Shown: in pieces, positions 48,077 to 60,108 of the stretch
How the letters are laid out: each line of letters starts with the position of its first letter
How positions within the stretch are numbered: the first letter of the stretch is position 1
Assembly: GCA_035235625.1 (NCBI GenBank)
Contig: CP141149.1
Coordinates: forward strand, 31,613,753-31,677,752
Reading direction: 5' to 3'
Source of the DNA: Saururus chinensis
Taxonomy: Eukaryota > Streptophyta > Magnoliopsida > Piperales > Saururaceae
DNA length: 64,000 nt
The notes under the pieces: generated by a model
The model's input: the letters and a program-made list of their open reading frames with translations, nothing else
Told to the model about the DNA's origin: nothing
The model's database searches: none
Program-made: the position numbers and the translations under genes

Positions 48077-51000
48077 CTATACCTGGCCACGAATGCTATG
48101 GAAAGCATCAAGAAGCGGTTTGTCTCCAGCAATAAGCCTCAACAATTTGACAAGGAACTCTTTTGAAAACTTCCCGGCCTGGATATGATCATAAAAAAAG
48201 TAATACAAATTTTTGAGCTAGCAAAAGTCACAGACTGCATAGCCACACAGTTCTTCCACAATATATTACCTTAAAATCCCCATGTAACTTCTCAAGTGTT
48301 TCCACTTTCGACTGAGGAATTTGCCTTCTCATTGCTGCAAATAGAGCCGCAAATGATAGGTTTGTCGACACACCAAGCAACTGACCACTTCCTAGTCTCT
48401 GTCCTTGTGCATTTACTGTTGGAGAATGAAGATTTGTAATGCCTGAAGCCTGTATGCATATATACCATCTCTTAAAAAGGAAGATTTTTATTATTAGCTT
48501 GTAAACACACGAGATGTAGCAATTGTTGTATCTTACAGCTTCTATCGAGGAATCTGAAAGGGGTGCCTGGGCATCGCCTGAAGGGACATTTGATCGGGAA
48601 ACAGCCTGGGCGCCATTTGAAGGAGCATTTGATCTGGAAACAGGCTGAGCATCACCTAAAGGTGCATTCGTTCTGGAAATAGCAACAGATTGTCTCACAA
48701 GCTTCCTTCTCCACGCATCTAGAAAAACCATATGTTACTCACTATTAGAAAGCCAAAACAAGACAAACACATGCATTGAATAGTAACATGAACAACTGAT
48801 ACAGACGCACTTGGCAAATGAGTTTCAGAATACCTCGCAATTGTTCCGGTATGGTGAAACTTACAACATATTCAGGGAGAATATGTGTATTCATGTGAGT
48901 ACTCCAGACTATGTACCACTTAGGGTTCTCCAGATCGTCAACACCACTGTCATAACTTCCATCTTTTGGGTGATATTGCAGCGACCCAGGTTTGATTTGC
49001 TCCATATTCCCCATTATGACACGACAAAGAACAGCATGATATACATTGTCTGCATCGGGCTCTGACCGAGATGCACTGGAGAAAAGATTCTTGAAAGGCT
49101 CAGGCCAACAAATTGGACAAACGATGCAACAATAGCATCAATAAAACAGTTTGTTCTTCATAATCAGCACAAGCAAGATGCAATTAAACAATACATAGTA
49201 CAAAAAACATTAATCAAGAAAAAGCATACAACAAAAATGTGACAAGGCGACAACTATCTATGCATAGGCATTCCAAACAACAGTAATAGATATCTCAATC
49301 CTGAAGGATAACACAGCACTTTGACAATTAATAAAACAGTTGCAGAAACAATGTGGCTACTCCTATAATCTCTTTATTATAAAAATCATATAACAAGATG
49401 ACATGTTGTAACTGCTCATCAAGATTATTAAGCCAAAAAGCATGCATCTATTGGCATTTATCTTCTATATCAGTCATGACTATAGTATTATAGAAAGAAA
49501 TTCTTTTTTACTGAACAAGTATTATCGCTTTGAAAAATATGATTGTCTAACCGACTATGTATTTATATTTATAATTTATTTCAAACTTTGCATGAGTTAT
49601 ACTCAGACAAACACTTAATGTAAATACAAATTTATCACTATTTTAACAAAATCATCAAAAATGAAAAATTACTGGTCAGATACAAAAGCTGGCTATATTG
49701 AAAATTTCAATTTACCTACAACATTTTCAGCACTAGTAGCCTAAACCACTAAACTCATCTCTACAAATAGACATCCACATAGACAGATGCACTAAATATT
49801 CCAATATAGCTAACACCATAAATGCCCTCATCAAATTCAAAATAAACCAGCACTCCAGCAAATACCACTAAGTGAAAAGAGATATAGCAATACTGAATCA
49901 TTAAATATATCCAATGGCAACAACTGTTATAAAAGATTTTACTTGTTCCAGAATATAAGAGACGGCCAATTTATTAGCAAAAGCGAACAAATATAAGCTG
50001 AAAATACAAGGTGCTCACCCTAGGATGCCAAAAAACAAAAAAGAAAATGAAGAATCTTAGTATGTGAATTACCCTTCATTCGACTGGCCTTCTGGAGAGA
50101 GATGGACACCGATGCCATACAAGTTTTCTCCATTACCAGCTCCAAGCTGTCCAAAGCCATGCAAGACGATGCTTTCAATCATCTTAGGAGGCGCCCCATA
50201 CCAGGCATATTTAACATTTGAACTCCCACGAGTTGCCTTTATCATGTCAGCATTCTGGTTAAAGGCCTGTAATCTCGCTGCGCCCATAGGACTTGCATGC
50301 GAGCACCAGTAAATTGCTTTTACTGTAGCCCTCGAACAACTCTCCACCATGCCCCCTAAAAAAAGATTCTTGACGGCCATATAGGCCTTGTTATCATCTG
50401 GTAATTTTGCCAATACTGTACCCATTGAATCAAAATCTGGTATCACACCTTTACTTCTAGTATCAGGTTCAGGGGAAATTCGAGCTCGCTTTGCTCTGTC
50501 AGGAGACTCACCCTCGCGTCTCTGATCACCAGAGTTTGATAAATTCTCCGTTGAACGCTTCAATGAAACACGATGAGCTTCAATTATATCATTTCCACCA
50601 CGGGCTTCATTCTCCTCGGCATCAGTTACAGGATTTCTATTATCTGCTCCAGCTTGTCCAGAACCTACGACTGGTCTCACTTCCCTAACCCGAACTTTCT
50701 TTGCCAAGCTGCTAGCAGCAGTCCAGATCTCTACAGTCTTCCAAGTTTCTGCCAGATGCTCCAGCTGGCCCTCAGCACCCTCATATTTGTTCAAATCAGG
50801 AAGGCGAGTGACTCTCTCCCTGCTAGCACCGGAATTCTGAGAACTACCCGAGCCATCATTGCCTTCCTTTTCACCAGCTTCGGCACATTCGTTCTCACCA
50901 CTTCTTTTCAACGACCCATCCTCCTCGAGACCCTCCCTTACGCAACATTCCACAAGCAGCTTTCCGTGCTCGCCGCTTCCCTCCCTCGCAACACCCTCAC

Positions 51001-51715
51001 CAGCCACACTCTCACCAGACCCTTCCACCATGCCACCCTCCGGACCTCCACCTCCTTCCCCGGCGGGACTCTCCTCCGCCTTATTCTCACCTGTTCCTTC
51101 CACGTCACCCCCGTCAGCAACCTTGGTCTCCGATTGCGCCTCAGACTCCTCATCGTCTTTGGACTCAGAAATCAACTTATCGATATCTATCTCGAGCTTC
51201 AGCTTGACAACATCCGAATCAGCATCCCTACTACCATCAACAAACGTCTTGGGGAAGAAGCACTTGGCATTAACATCAATCCACGCAATTGACCGCTTCA
51301 CCTCGGTCTTCAGATCCACCTGGAGCATCCTGAAAAAGTCCAAAACATACCGTGCACCGTCGCCTCCAGTACTGTCAGAATCCACGATGATGGCAGGGCG
51401 CCCGCCACTAAAAGCCCGCTTAACCTCTTCGAGGGTCTGGCTGGGGAAGTTCTTCCACATCCCGTCCTCATAGAACATGACCCGCTCAGGGACCCCGCTC
51501 TTCCAGAAGTTCCCCCGGTTCTGCATAAGGGCGATGCTGTCCGGGTCGAGATTCGACATGGCTCGGCGGCATGACGGCAAGTTGGAGAGGACTACAGTGC
51601 CCAGGGACTTCCCCCCACGGAGGGCGCCTTTCTTCCTCTTCACGACCAGTTTAGCGGCGTACACGTTCCCTTTCTTCCGGGTAGCGTGCACATATTTCCT
51701 GCCTTTGGGCGTCAT
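48077..51715 (-). CDS. RCD1: RCD1/SRO family protein (WWE, PARP-like, RST domains)
   Basis: Five coding exons (50073-51715, 48834-49075, 48537-48718, 48270-48449, 48077-48178) give 782 residues. I start at the ATG at 51715; the open frame runs 11 codons further up only with a TTG. RCD1/SRO proteins are plant nuclear hubs that bind transcription factors through the RST domain and modulate stress and developmental responses. Visible: WWE domain about 75-156 (ERVMFYEDGMWKNFP, AWIDVNAKCFFP); an acidic Gly/Glu/Ser linker about 185-300; a basic PDRAKRARI, NLS-like, near 405; PARP-like domain about 430-625 (KYAWYGAPPKMIESIVLHGF, NLYGIGVHLSPE, CRVIMGNMEQI, YIVWSTHMNTHILPEY); RST about 717-780 (FAALFAAMRRQIPQSKVETL, KLLRLIAGD). 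Known members lack clear PARP activity; this one is likely similar. The stop in CAG GTA TAG overlaps a weak donor, so the extreme C-terminus is less certain. Confidence 0.93.
48561..48677 (-). repeat. 39-bp coding repeat in the RCD1-like linker before RST
   Basis: Three imperfect 13-residue units, SRTNAPLGDAQPV, SRSNAPSNGAQAV and SRSNVPSGDAQAP, in coding exon 3. They lengthen the disordered linker between the PARP-like and RST domains. Confidence 0.85.
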
Positions 51716-53900
51716 CAGAAAATTACTATATGTACAGCCAAAGATCAAACCCTAATCTTCCTATTTCTATATATATAACACAGATTTGGTTCGGTGGTAA
51801 GACATTTGTCGAAGAAGAGATAGAATTATCAGGAGATTATAGGAGGAAGAAAATTCCATCGCTCGTGTCACAGTCACAGAGACAAACCCTAATTTTCCTG
51901 TTCCTAATTTTGTTGCAGTCATTTCGAAATCTCTGGTTACAAAAAAATATTCACACTTTAAACCCTTTTCCTCCCCTTTCTTGAAAATCTTAGGCTATTC
52001 AGCTCACAGAAAAACCGATCTGCGCATCTCTCAGTAGTTATTGTCGAAATTAACAAACCTAAAACTTCAACAACAAAACTGAACAGTTTTTCGTCGCTAG
52101 TTTTTGTATATAAACACAGCCAAATAAGAAAAAGAAAACCGATAAAAGGGTAACGAAAAATGAGATAGAGGAGGAGGAGAAGACGACGAGCCGGGGGACG
52201 GTGGACGGATCACAGCACTGACTGCGGGGATGACACAGGCAGCGGTGGAGGGAAGTCCCAAACAGACGTCCCGACCAAACGCCGGCGCCTCCGGTTTCCG
52301 GCGAATAGGGAGGAAGATGAACGGAGGAGAACAAAAGCTCGGAACTTTTCTTTTTTGTCTGATTCGTCCGTCGCTCGTCGTCTTCTTCTTCGTCGTCTTC
52401 CACGCTCCTCTCTTCGGTTCAAAGCCTAACATAAGCCAATCGACTCGGAAAATACCCTTCTGCAATCATAATATTACGGACCTACCACTACTTTCCCTTT
52501 GCGGCATTTCTGCAGTTAATACATACGCTCTATATGCATACGAGAATCAGAGCGACAAATACAATACACTCTCATGTGATTTCTTTCCTTTTTAACCAAA
52601 AAGGGAGGACGGTTTCATCGTATAAGATCATATATACTATGATCCGAAAGTTGCAGAAAAAAAGAGTCGGAGAGAAGGGCATTTCAGTAATTAAAGAAAA
52701 ACCGAAGCCTAGGGTGCGGAGGCCTTCCCCTAGGGAGCTCTGTAGCACACCGACTGTATGAACACCGCTAGGACAGTTGTTGGGAGCCAAACTTGCGGGC
52801 CAAGTTAACCAGGGGCTCAATTAATTCCATGGGCTGTCTCCCGTATAATTAAATGTAATAAAGTAAGTCATTATTGTCCTTTAAAAAGATGTCACTCCCA
52901 TAACACCGGGTTTAGAGCTTAGAAAAATGGCCCTCGCTCTTATAGATAGGATTAAGGGACGAAAAGGTCAAGGGTAGCCATCGTAGTTGACGATAAAATG
53001 ACGAGGTCGAGCACGGCGTCTAGCGTGTGTGGGGGGACGGGGTCGGTGCGTTGAGTCGTCACCGATAATGAAAAAAACCGGATTTGTACAAGGTTAATGG
53101 GGAAGGGGGCGCTGTTCGAGCTCGCTCTGGTTGGCGCAACGAGCCCCCGTCCACCAACGTCACTTCGTGGGACCCTGAGCTTTCAACTTTCAAGGGGATC
53201 AGAATTGCGACGAAGAAGAAACCCACGTTGTGTAAAGTTAGTGCAACATTATTCTCATAGATTTTGGTGGCTTCCTCGCAAAGGGGCAGTAGACGTGTCA
53301 GATTCACGAAATTTTTTTCGTTTTTAGGAAAGTTTTTCCAAAAATATTTATCTATTAAATTTATAATATTTTTTAATCAAATATTTTTATATTTTTTTAT
53401 CTTACATTAATAGTTCAGCAAAAAAATTAATAACTTTCATTTTATGCCCCCAACCCAAAAGATAATTTCTAATTTATCATTAGATTAGATCGAAATTCAA
53501 AGCTGAGTTATTGTTTTGTTAAAAAGTAATATAGAGAACAAATATATAAAAAATTTAACTACTTTTTTAAATAATTAGAATTAAGCACTATATGTCAACA
53601 TCTTTATTTAATAGAATAAACATGCCTTAAATTAATAAAAGAAATATGTTACTTAAAAATAAAATACTATTAAAATAATATAAAGTTTCTTAGTATTTTT
53701 TATTTTTTCCCCACTAGCCCTTAATGAAGCTTATTCCCCCGCTTAGTAGCTCCTCAATTATTATCATGTTTGAAATACAAGTCATCTTAAGTACCTACCT
53801 ACGTGACATCATCACATATGGGATCCTGAAAGATTAAAAAAAAACAATAGGGAATATAAACTCACTAAGGTCTTAGAAAAATTTACATCAATACCCTAAA
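51716..53900. other. RCD1-like 5' region and gene-free DNA
   Basis: 51716-52470 is the likely leader and promoter of the RCD1-like gene; many frames on both strands at 52060-52600 overlap each other and resemble nothing known. 52600-53330 is unassigned DNA of mixed composition. 53330-53900 is AT-rich. Confidence 0.4.
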
Positions 53901-54270
53901 ATATGCTTCAATATTCAAATCAATTTTTTTACACAAACCATAATGTACATAAATATCAAAAGTACATCAAATGTTGTATAAACCATATATGTGTAGTTAA
54001 TATCAAAATTACATCCAAAGTCAGTCTCAAAAAAATAAAAATCAAAATAACAATTTTTCTTACCTATTACATGATGTGTGAACCTGACATTTTAAACCAG
54101 ATATATCAAAAATATAATCCTTAGCCAAGCTAGTGTGCACGAACATGACCAACTTAAAAACTAGGGGTGGACTAGCAAGGGTCGGCATGTCGCCAATGAC
54201 TCATCCTTCACCTGGCGACAGCAGGAGGTCGTCCCTCCCGACCCCACTTGGTTCCTCGCTATGACTAGGC

Positions 54271-54760
54271 GAAAATCACAAAACAAAGAGAGGGAGAGGG
54301 GCCAACCAGGAAGAGGTAGAGCTGAGCTGGGAGCCGACTGAGCCAGGGGTAGCAGCCTTGCCATCAACTACCCAAGGCCAGCTAGACAGAGGTTGGTTAC
54401 TAGTGGCAATGCTGCCTTCGGGCTCACACAAGGAGAGGGGGGAGGAGAGAGAGAGGCGGGGGGCTTCTAGGTGATTCAAGAATGGTTAAGCCCATTATGG
54501 TTAAGCCCGTTATTCTGGGTTTTTTTTCTACATACACTTATTATACGTCATTCCACTTTCTTACGCATCGTAGCTCCAAAATTCGTACCAAAAGCATCTA
54601 TAACTCATTGGAGCTCAACGACATGACTCTACGCGTACAACTATTAGGGTAAAATACAATAAATTAAATATGTCGAAGCATCACATTTTCCTATATAAAA
54701 TGATAAAGAAATAACATAAAATCCGCATAAAATTGAAGAAAAACCAAGGACATTACATTA
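54271..54760 (+). repeat. LTR-like direct repeat, copy 1
   Basis: About 490 bp shared in the same orientation with 55171-55655. Shared words are ACAAAACAAAGAGAGGGAGA, GAGGTTGGTTACTAGTGGC against GAAGGTTGGTTGCCGTTGGC, TTCTACATACACTTATTA against TTCTACATTCACTTCTTA, and a shared end GGACATTA. Composition, the GGACATTACA ending and the setting suggest the right part of an LTR, but no left end was found. Clearly diverged, so old. Confidence 0.6.
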
Positions 54761-55170
54761 TCTCGGGAGCATAATATTGCCACAAACCTTGGTTGTTTGT
54801 GCATTTCTCATGTCTTGCGCGCCATGGTATTTTATCCTGTGGGATGTTATTTATCTGTTGTATTTAAGCCCAAATATTTGATACTCTATTTGAGAGTGAC
54901 GTATATTTTTTATTTTGTCTTTGTGCTATATTAAGCTTAATGTTTTATGCTCTATTGATAACACTGTATGATTTTGCCTAATAGTAACACTATAAGATTT
55001 TGGCCCAAGAGTGACACTATATGACTTCCACCCTTAGTTAGCATTGTATAGCCCTTAGAGTGTGGGCAGCGGAGAGGCCAAGTAAGGTTGAGAGGGACGA
55101 CCTATTGCCATCAACAGACTAAAGCGGAGCCATCGATGGCTGGCTGACCCTTGCCAGCCCACAGCAGTGG

Positions 55171-55655
55171 TGGAAAACACAAAACATAGAGAGGGAGAAG
55201 GGCTAATCTGGGAGAGGTGGAGATGAGTGGGAGTCGGCAGGGTTGGCTAGGGGTGGTGGCCCTGCCATCACTGGCCAAAGGCCTATTGGACGAAGGTTGG
55301 TTGCCGTTGGCGGCATAGCCTCTGGGCACACACAGGGAGAAGGAGGGGGGAGAGAGGGACGACCGGGTGATTTCGGAGTGGCCTAGGCCATTCCTTTTTT
55401 TTTTTCTTTCTACATTCACTTCTTATGTGCCATCCTACTTTCTTACACATCGTACCTCCAAAACTAGTGCCAAAAACATATGAGATGCTTTGAAGCCCAA
55501 CGATCACGACTAAGCACTACACCTAACTATATGGGAACAAATATCGGGGTAAAATATAAAAAATTAAATACGCAGAAGTGTCATATTTTTACACTTAAAT
55601 AATAATAGCAGAAAAGATATAAAAAATTATAGAAAAATCAGGGACATTATAGTAT
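55171..55655 (+). repeat. LTR-like direct repeat, copy 2
   Basis: Second copy of the repeat at 54271-54760, about 900 bp downstream. It is followed at 55660-55800 by repeated CTGATCAATCATC/GATCAATTGG words like those in the middle of the solo LTR at 14695-18096. This links the region loosely to the same kind of retrotransposon fossil. Confidence 0.55.
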
Positions 55656-58267
55656 AACTGATCAATCATCAAGTGGTCTGATCAATTGGTGACATTATGT
55701 TAATCACAATACGTTATGCCAATCAATCAACAACATGGTACCAGTCAAGTTACGTTATATCGATTGATCGCCTAATGGAGCTGATTGATCAGCTTAATAT
55801 TGCATAAATTATGTTTTTGACTCAAAATTATTGCGATTAATCATCATAATTTTTCACTGAATTAATTCAAAACTCTAAATTATGAAAAACCTTATCAAAC
55901 CCATGCAAAAGCACGTACAAACAACATCAAAATCCCTTAAAGAGGATAATCAAGTTATATAGTGATTATTTATTAAAAAATATAATCAAAATCATCAAAC
56001 AAGGTGTTAATAATCTATCTTAAAACTAAAACCCCTACCTCTAGGGCAAAGAAACACTTCTAATAATTCTAAATCAACATATCACTATTCCAAAAGTTAA
56101 GGTTTTTTTAATATATCTAAGCATAAATTATAATCTCTACCAACTAGAGGTTTATAATTATGATAAACATGTAATTTTAAGTGTTTCCTTGTGTCTAATG
56201 GATTCTAAGCATGAATCACAATGATTTAAATAAAAAATAAAGTTATAAGGTTCCATAAATTGGATCTAATAAGAGACATTTGAAGGTTTTAATAGAAAGA
56301 AGTATGAGAATTATGACTAGGTATGAAGAACCTTTAATTCCCTATCAAAACTCAAGGGACGAAAGAAAAAAATAAATTAACTCATCTCAAGAGAGGATAA
56401 GGCATAAAAATTCTTAGCCAATTATAAAAGTTAAAAAACTCTCTTGTTAAAGTCTTTATGAAATATTTATAGGTAGTGAAGATTAGAGGTCATAATCCCC
56501 ATAAAATAGGCTACTAAACCACTTTTGAGCTACCCAAATTAACTAAAGAAATATTATTTATATAACTCAACTTAAATATATAGGTAGAAAAGGCTAAGTA
56601 AAGGGGCCGGCTCGCTGGCCGTCAAACACTATGACCTCATGGCTAGCTAATTGCATATTTGGCTTTGGTTAGGGCTAGCTTTTTCCTTTATATTTAATAA
56701 TATTATCATTAAGGCCATATCCTTATCCTCTTTGTTATTCCCTTTTCACCTGCGGACAGGCCCGAACACCGAGTTGTCTCCTCCTTCTCTTGTGCATACC
56801 ACAATCCACATACTCGTCTCTATTGTTACATAAATATTATTTTTCAATAAAATAACAAAGAATTGATACGCAAACTAAATTTGGTAGCTCTTCCCTTAAT
56901 GAAGAGACACTTTGCTTTTTATAAGCTGTTAATAACCTAGTATGCCATTGCTAAGAGGTGTAATTGTAGTTTTGAAATGGACGGACTTATGTCTAGTTTT
57001 GACAACATTCAAGCTAAGTGTAAAACTCCACAAATATATCATTTATAAAATAAACACAAGTCAACACAAATATGGTAGTGAAGCTTCATTGGCCATTGAT
57101 GGCCCCAGATCCACAAAGCACATGAGATTTTGCGTACAGAGTGTACTTTCTTTGCTATAGTTCAATCCTTTCTTTGCCTATCTCCATCCTATGGGATGAG
57201 TTTATTGTACGTATGGTTTCTTTGAGAGTTGTACAATCACCTTCATTGTAATGTGCTTGTGTGGTTTGTGCTTCAGCGCCTTCCTTTTTGTCCAAGATCT
57301 TCTGCGGTTCTCTTGATGACAATTGTTTGTTGGTCGTTAAAAGGCCAGTATGGGTGCCCCATCTTTCTTTTGAAGCGTTGGATTGAGTTCCTAATGCCAC
57401 CTTTAGGAATGTTGGGTAGAGGTCCCTGGCGTTGGTGACCAGTGACCACCAACTTCTTCTCCAAAAATTATGCAACTTTGCATATATTCGCCTCCCCTCC
57501 CCATTTGCAGGAGTATGACATTCTTTTGATTGAGCTGCCTCTCTACTTTCGGCAGTGGCTTTTGGTAGTGACAGTTCTTGTGGCATGTACTAGCATTCCC
57601 GTTGTAGTGACGATGGTTTATGTATTTATCGTCCTCTGTCTTACAAATGCTCCTTATGTGTCTACTATGTGTTGGAATGATGTGTTTTATTTTAATGTGT
57701 GCGTGTCATACTATATTTTTTGGGTGGCGTACTTAAGTAGTGTTTGTTGTATTATTGGCCTCTTAGCCATATCTACTTTGTGGGGCTGTGTGATGGCATG
57801 CCTCCTCTTCCACCAATTCTCTCCCACCATACTCCATCCCCCTTAGAAATTTTGTAGATAAGAATATTTTTATTATTTAAAAATAACAATTAACTATTTT
57901 ATTAATGACAAAGGTATTTACAGTCTCATTTATATAAGTTCAGGCTTATAAGTGATTGCATAAGCTCGGGCATTACGTTGAGTTGGGTTATGCACATAAT
58001 TCATGGTAATTTCTATCCTACGTGCGATCGTCTCGTATAAACTTTTTTCAAATATAAAGATAAATATTGTTTTACTCAAAATCACGGAGTGTAAGTGCAA
58101 ATTATTTATTTTTTTATTTTTAATTTCCCTCACAGATGGTCGGACATGGGCTTGGGCGTTGGTGGACTCATCAGTAAATTGCCGCCAACGGCCCTTTTCG
58201 CGCCGCGCCATCGAGTCTGCTCTGTATCGCATCACCGCCTCGTCTGGCATTGGCGACTGGCCAGGCC
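55656..58267. other. Gene-free repeat-derived DNA and upstream region of the 101-residue gene
   Basis: 55656-56600 looks like continued LTR-derived sequence. A 134-residue plus-strand frame at 57442-57846 is hydrophobic but overlaps a 143-residue frame on the other strand and resembles no family I know; I do not call it. 57850-58267 should contain the promoter of the next gene. Confidence 0.4.
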
Positions 58268-60108
58268 ATGGCCTCTGTCACCAAGAAAAGAAAAATCGAT
58301 CCGGAAGTGCAGCCCAAGAGCGGGAAATCCGACGTGCATCAACGGTACTCGCATATCGCTTTCTGTTTGCAAATTCTTCATTTTTGCTTTACTTTTTCTC
58401 GCTTTTGTGTTTTTTTAATGCGCGTGTAAATAGTGTATTCGCACAGGAGTAGGGCTTGGCGAACGATTTTGATGTAGTTTTAACGGGAAGAGGTTTATTT
58501 AGTGGATTTTGCTTAGTATATGAGCTTATTTGTTTTAGGTTTCTGCATCGGTATTAGAAAATTGCGATGGAACTCATAGATAACGGTTTTTCTCGTACCA
58601 AAATATTTTAGATGACTGTAGCTCTTCCCTTGCAAAAAAAAAAAAATCCCTGGTCGAGAATTTTGTATCTTTATGCAGTTCTAAGTTCGTATATTCGTGA
58701 GATTAGTTTTCCATATTATCGTTTTGCATTTGAAATTAACGCGAGTGATGGTATTGAATCTCGGTTACGACGCGGTCAGGGTTCTGTGTATGCTTCTCTG
58801 TACTGATTAACTGTCTGGTTTGTCGAATTCCTCTATGTGGAGAATTCAGTTCTGTATTTGTGTTTTTTTCGTGTGTTCTATGTTGTGATGGAACATTTAC
58901 AACCATTACAAGGGGAAGAGAAAAGTCAATGCAAGCAATTTTGATAGGTTGTATGACAAAGTATACTATATCTATTGTGAATTGTGATAAATTTGAAGAA
59001 AAAACATATTTTGAGTGGAACCGTGTTTTGATCATCTCCATCGTCACCTTCATGTACGCCTTGCCCCAGCTATATGGTGGGTGTAGGCAACTTGGATTAT
59101 GTATGACCATTCATCTTTCTTCTGATACAAATCATTGTACTGAGTCAGGAAAAAACAAACAGCATAGGGCAGCCTTTTTGGCACAGCCCTCGAACAGTGA
59201 TGATATGCATTTACCATCATCATCATGTTAGGTCTATAACAGTCATCTAAAGTTAGCTTCACGAGCTGTTTGTTGCACAAGACACGTTCTTGTGTGTCGT
59301 TAAGAGTCCTCTTTTTCTTGTGTTTTATATCTGTGTTGATTATGGTTATAGAAATTTACATTGCATTATGTTTTGAACTGGGTTTATCTCTGACAAAGAC
59401 ATTTATTACACTATGGACTCTTGCTCTAAGAAGTAAGAGGGAGTATTTTAAGTGCTTTGTCTCCATGAGCTTCTATTATACATTTATAAAAGGGCTGATT
59501 ACCCAAAGGAAATGCTTGTGCAATGAAAAGAGTGTTCAAAGATTACTTTCCACAACTGTACCAAAAATGGTTTTTTCACTGGTTAAAGGTCTACCTGGTT
59601 TCTGTTGGAACTTGGAAGCCTGTCTTTGAGCATTTTCCTTGGAGAATTCTACATGGGACAAGAGATTTAGTTAACTATTTACTAGAACACGTGAAACAGA
59701 TATTGGCCTGATTGGCATTAGAAGAAAACTTTATTTTTAGTGACATCAGTTCCTCTGATTGAATGCCCAATCTTCTGAATTCTGTGCAGGAAACTACTAT
59801 CTGCAACTGCAGCAACGCATAATGCTCCAACTTCTGGACATAATTCAGCTGTATGTGACGAATGACTTCATATCTCCTCTACATAAGCATATCTAGAGCC
59901 CATGAATCAATAGGAAATGTTTACAATATCTGTCCTGCAGGTTCCATTAACTCATTTAGGCGGAGTCGACCTGAAGGTTCAACAGGCTAAGAGGTTTGCA
60001 ATATCACAGGCACATCAGGAGGGTTGTACAGGGATTTATAAAAGTTATAATTCTTATTTTGGTAATTATCTCATACCTGTAATTCCAACTCTTTCAGATT
60101 TAGAGTAG
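58268..60108 (+). CDS. Small unknown protein, three exons
   Basis: Coding exons 58268-58344, 59790-59850 and 59941-60108 have GT-AG borders and compatible phases (2 then 0) and give 101 residues. I do not recognise the family with certainty. Seen: basic start MASVTKKRKIDPEVQPK, a nuclear-signal-like patch; then VPLTHLGGVDLKVQQAKRFA, a likely helix; then YKSYNSYFGNYLIPVIPT and the end LSDLE. The FGNYLIPVIPT block looks like a conserved motif rather than random sequence. ATG context is GGCCATGG, good for plants. The stop follows soon after the motif, so the protein may be a shortened member of a longer family or complete as it stands. Intron 1 is about 1.45 kb. Transcript evidence would be needed to raise this above a moderate call. 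Confidence 0.5.

Noticed and set aside
50573-51473. Plus-strand frames of 239 and 204 residues
   Set aside because: They are antisense shadows of the first coding exon of the RCD1-like gene.
51716-51748. Upstream extension of the RCD1-like protein by 11 residues
   Set aside because: The extension begins with TTG, not ATG; the first ATG in frame is at 51715.
57442-57846. 134-residue hydrophobic plus-strand frame
   Set aside because: It overlaps a 143-residue frame on the other strand, resembles no known family and lies in repeat-derived DNA.
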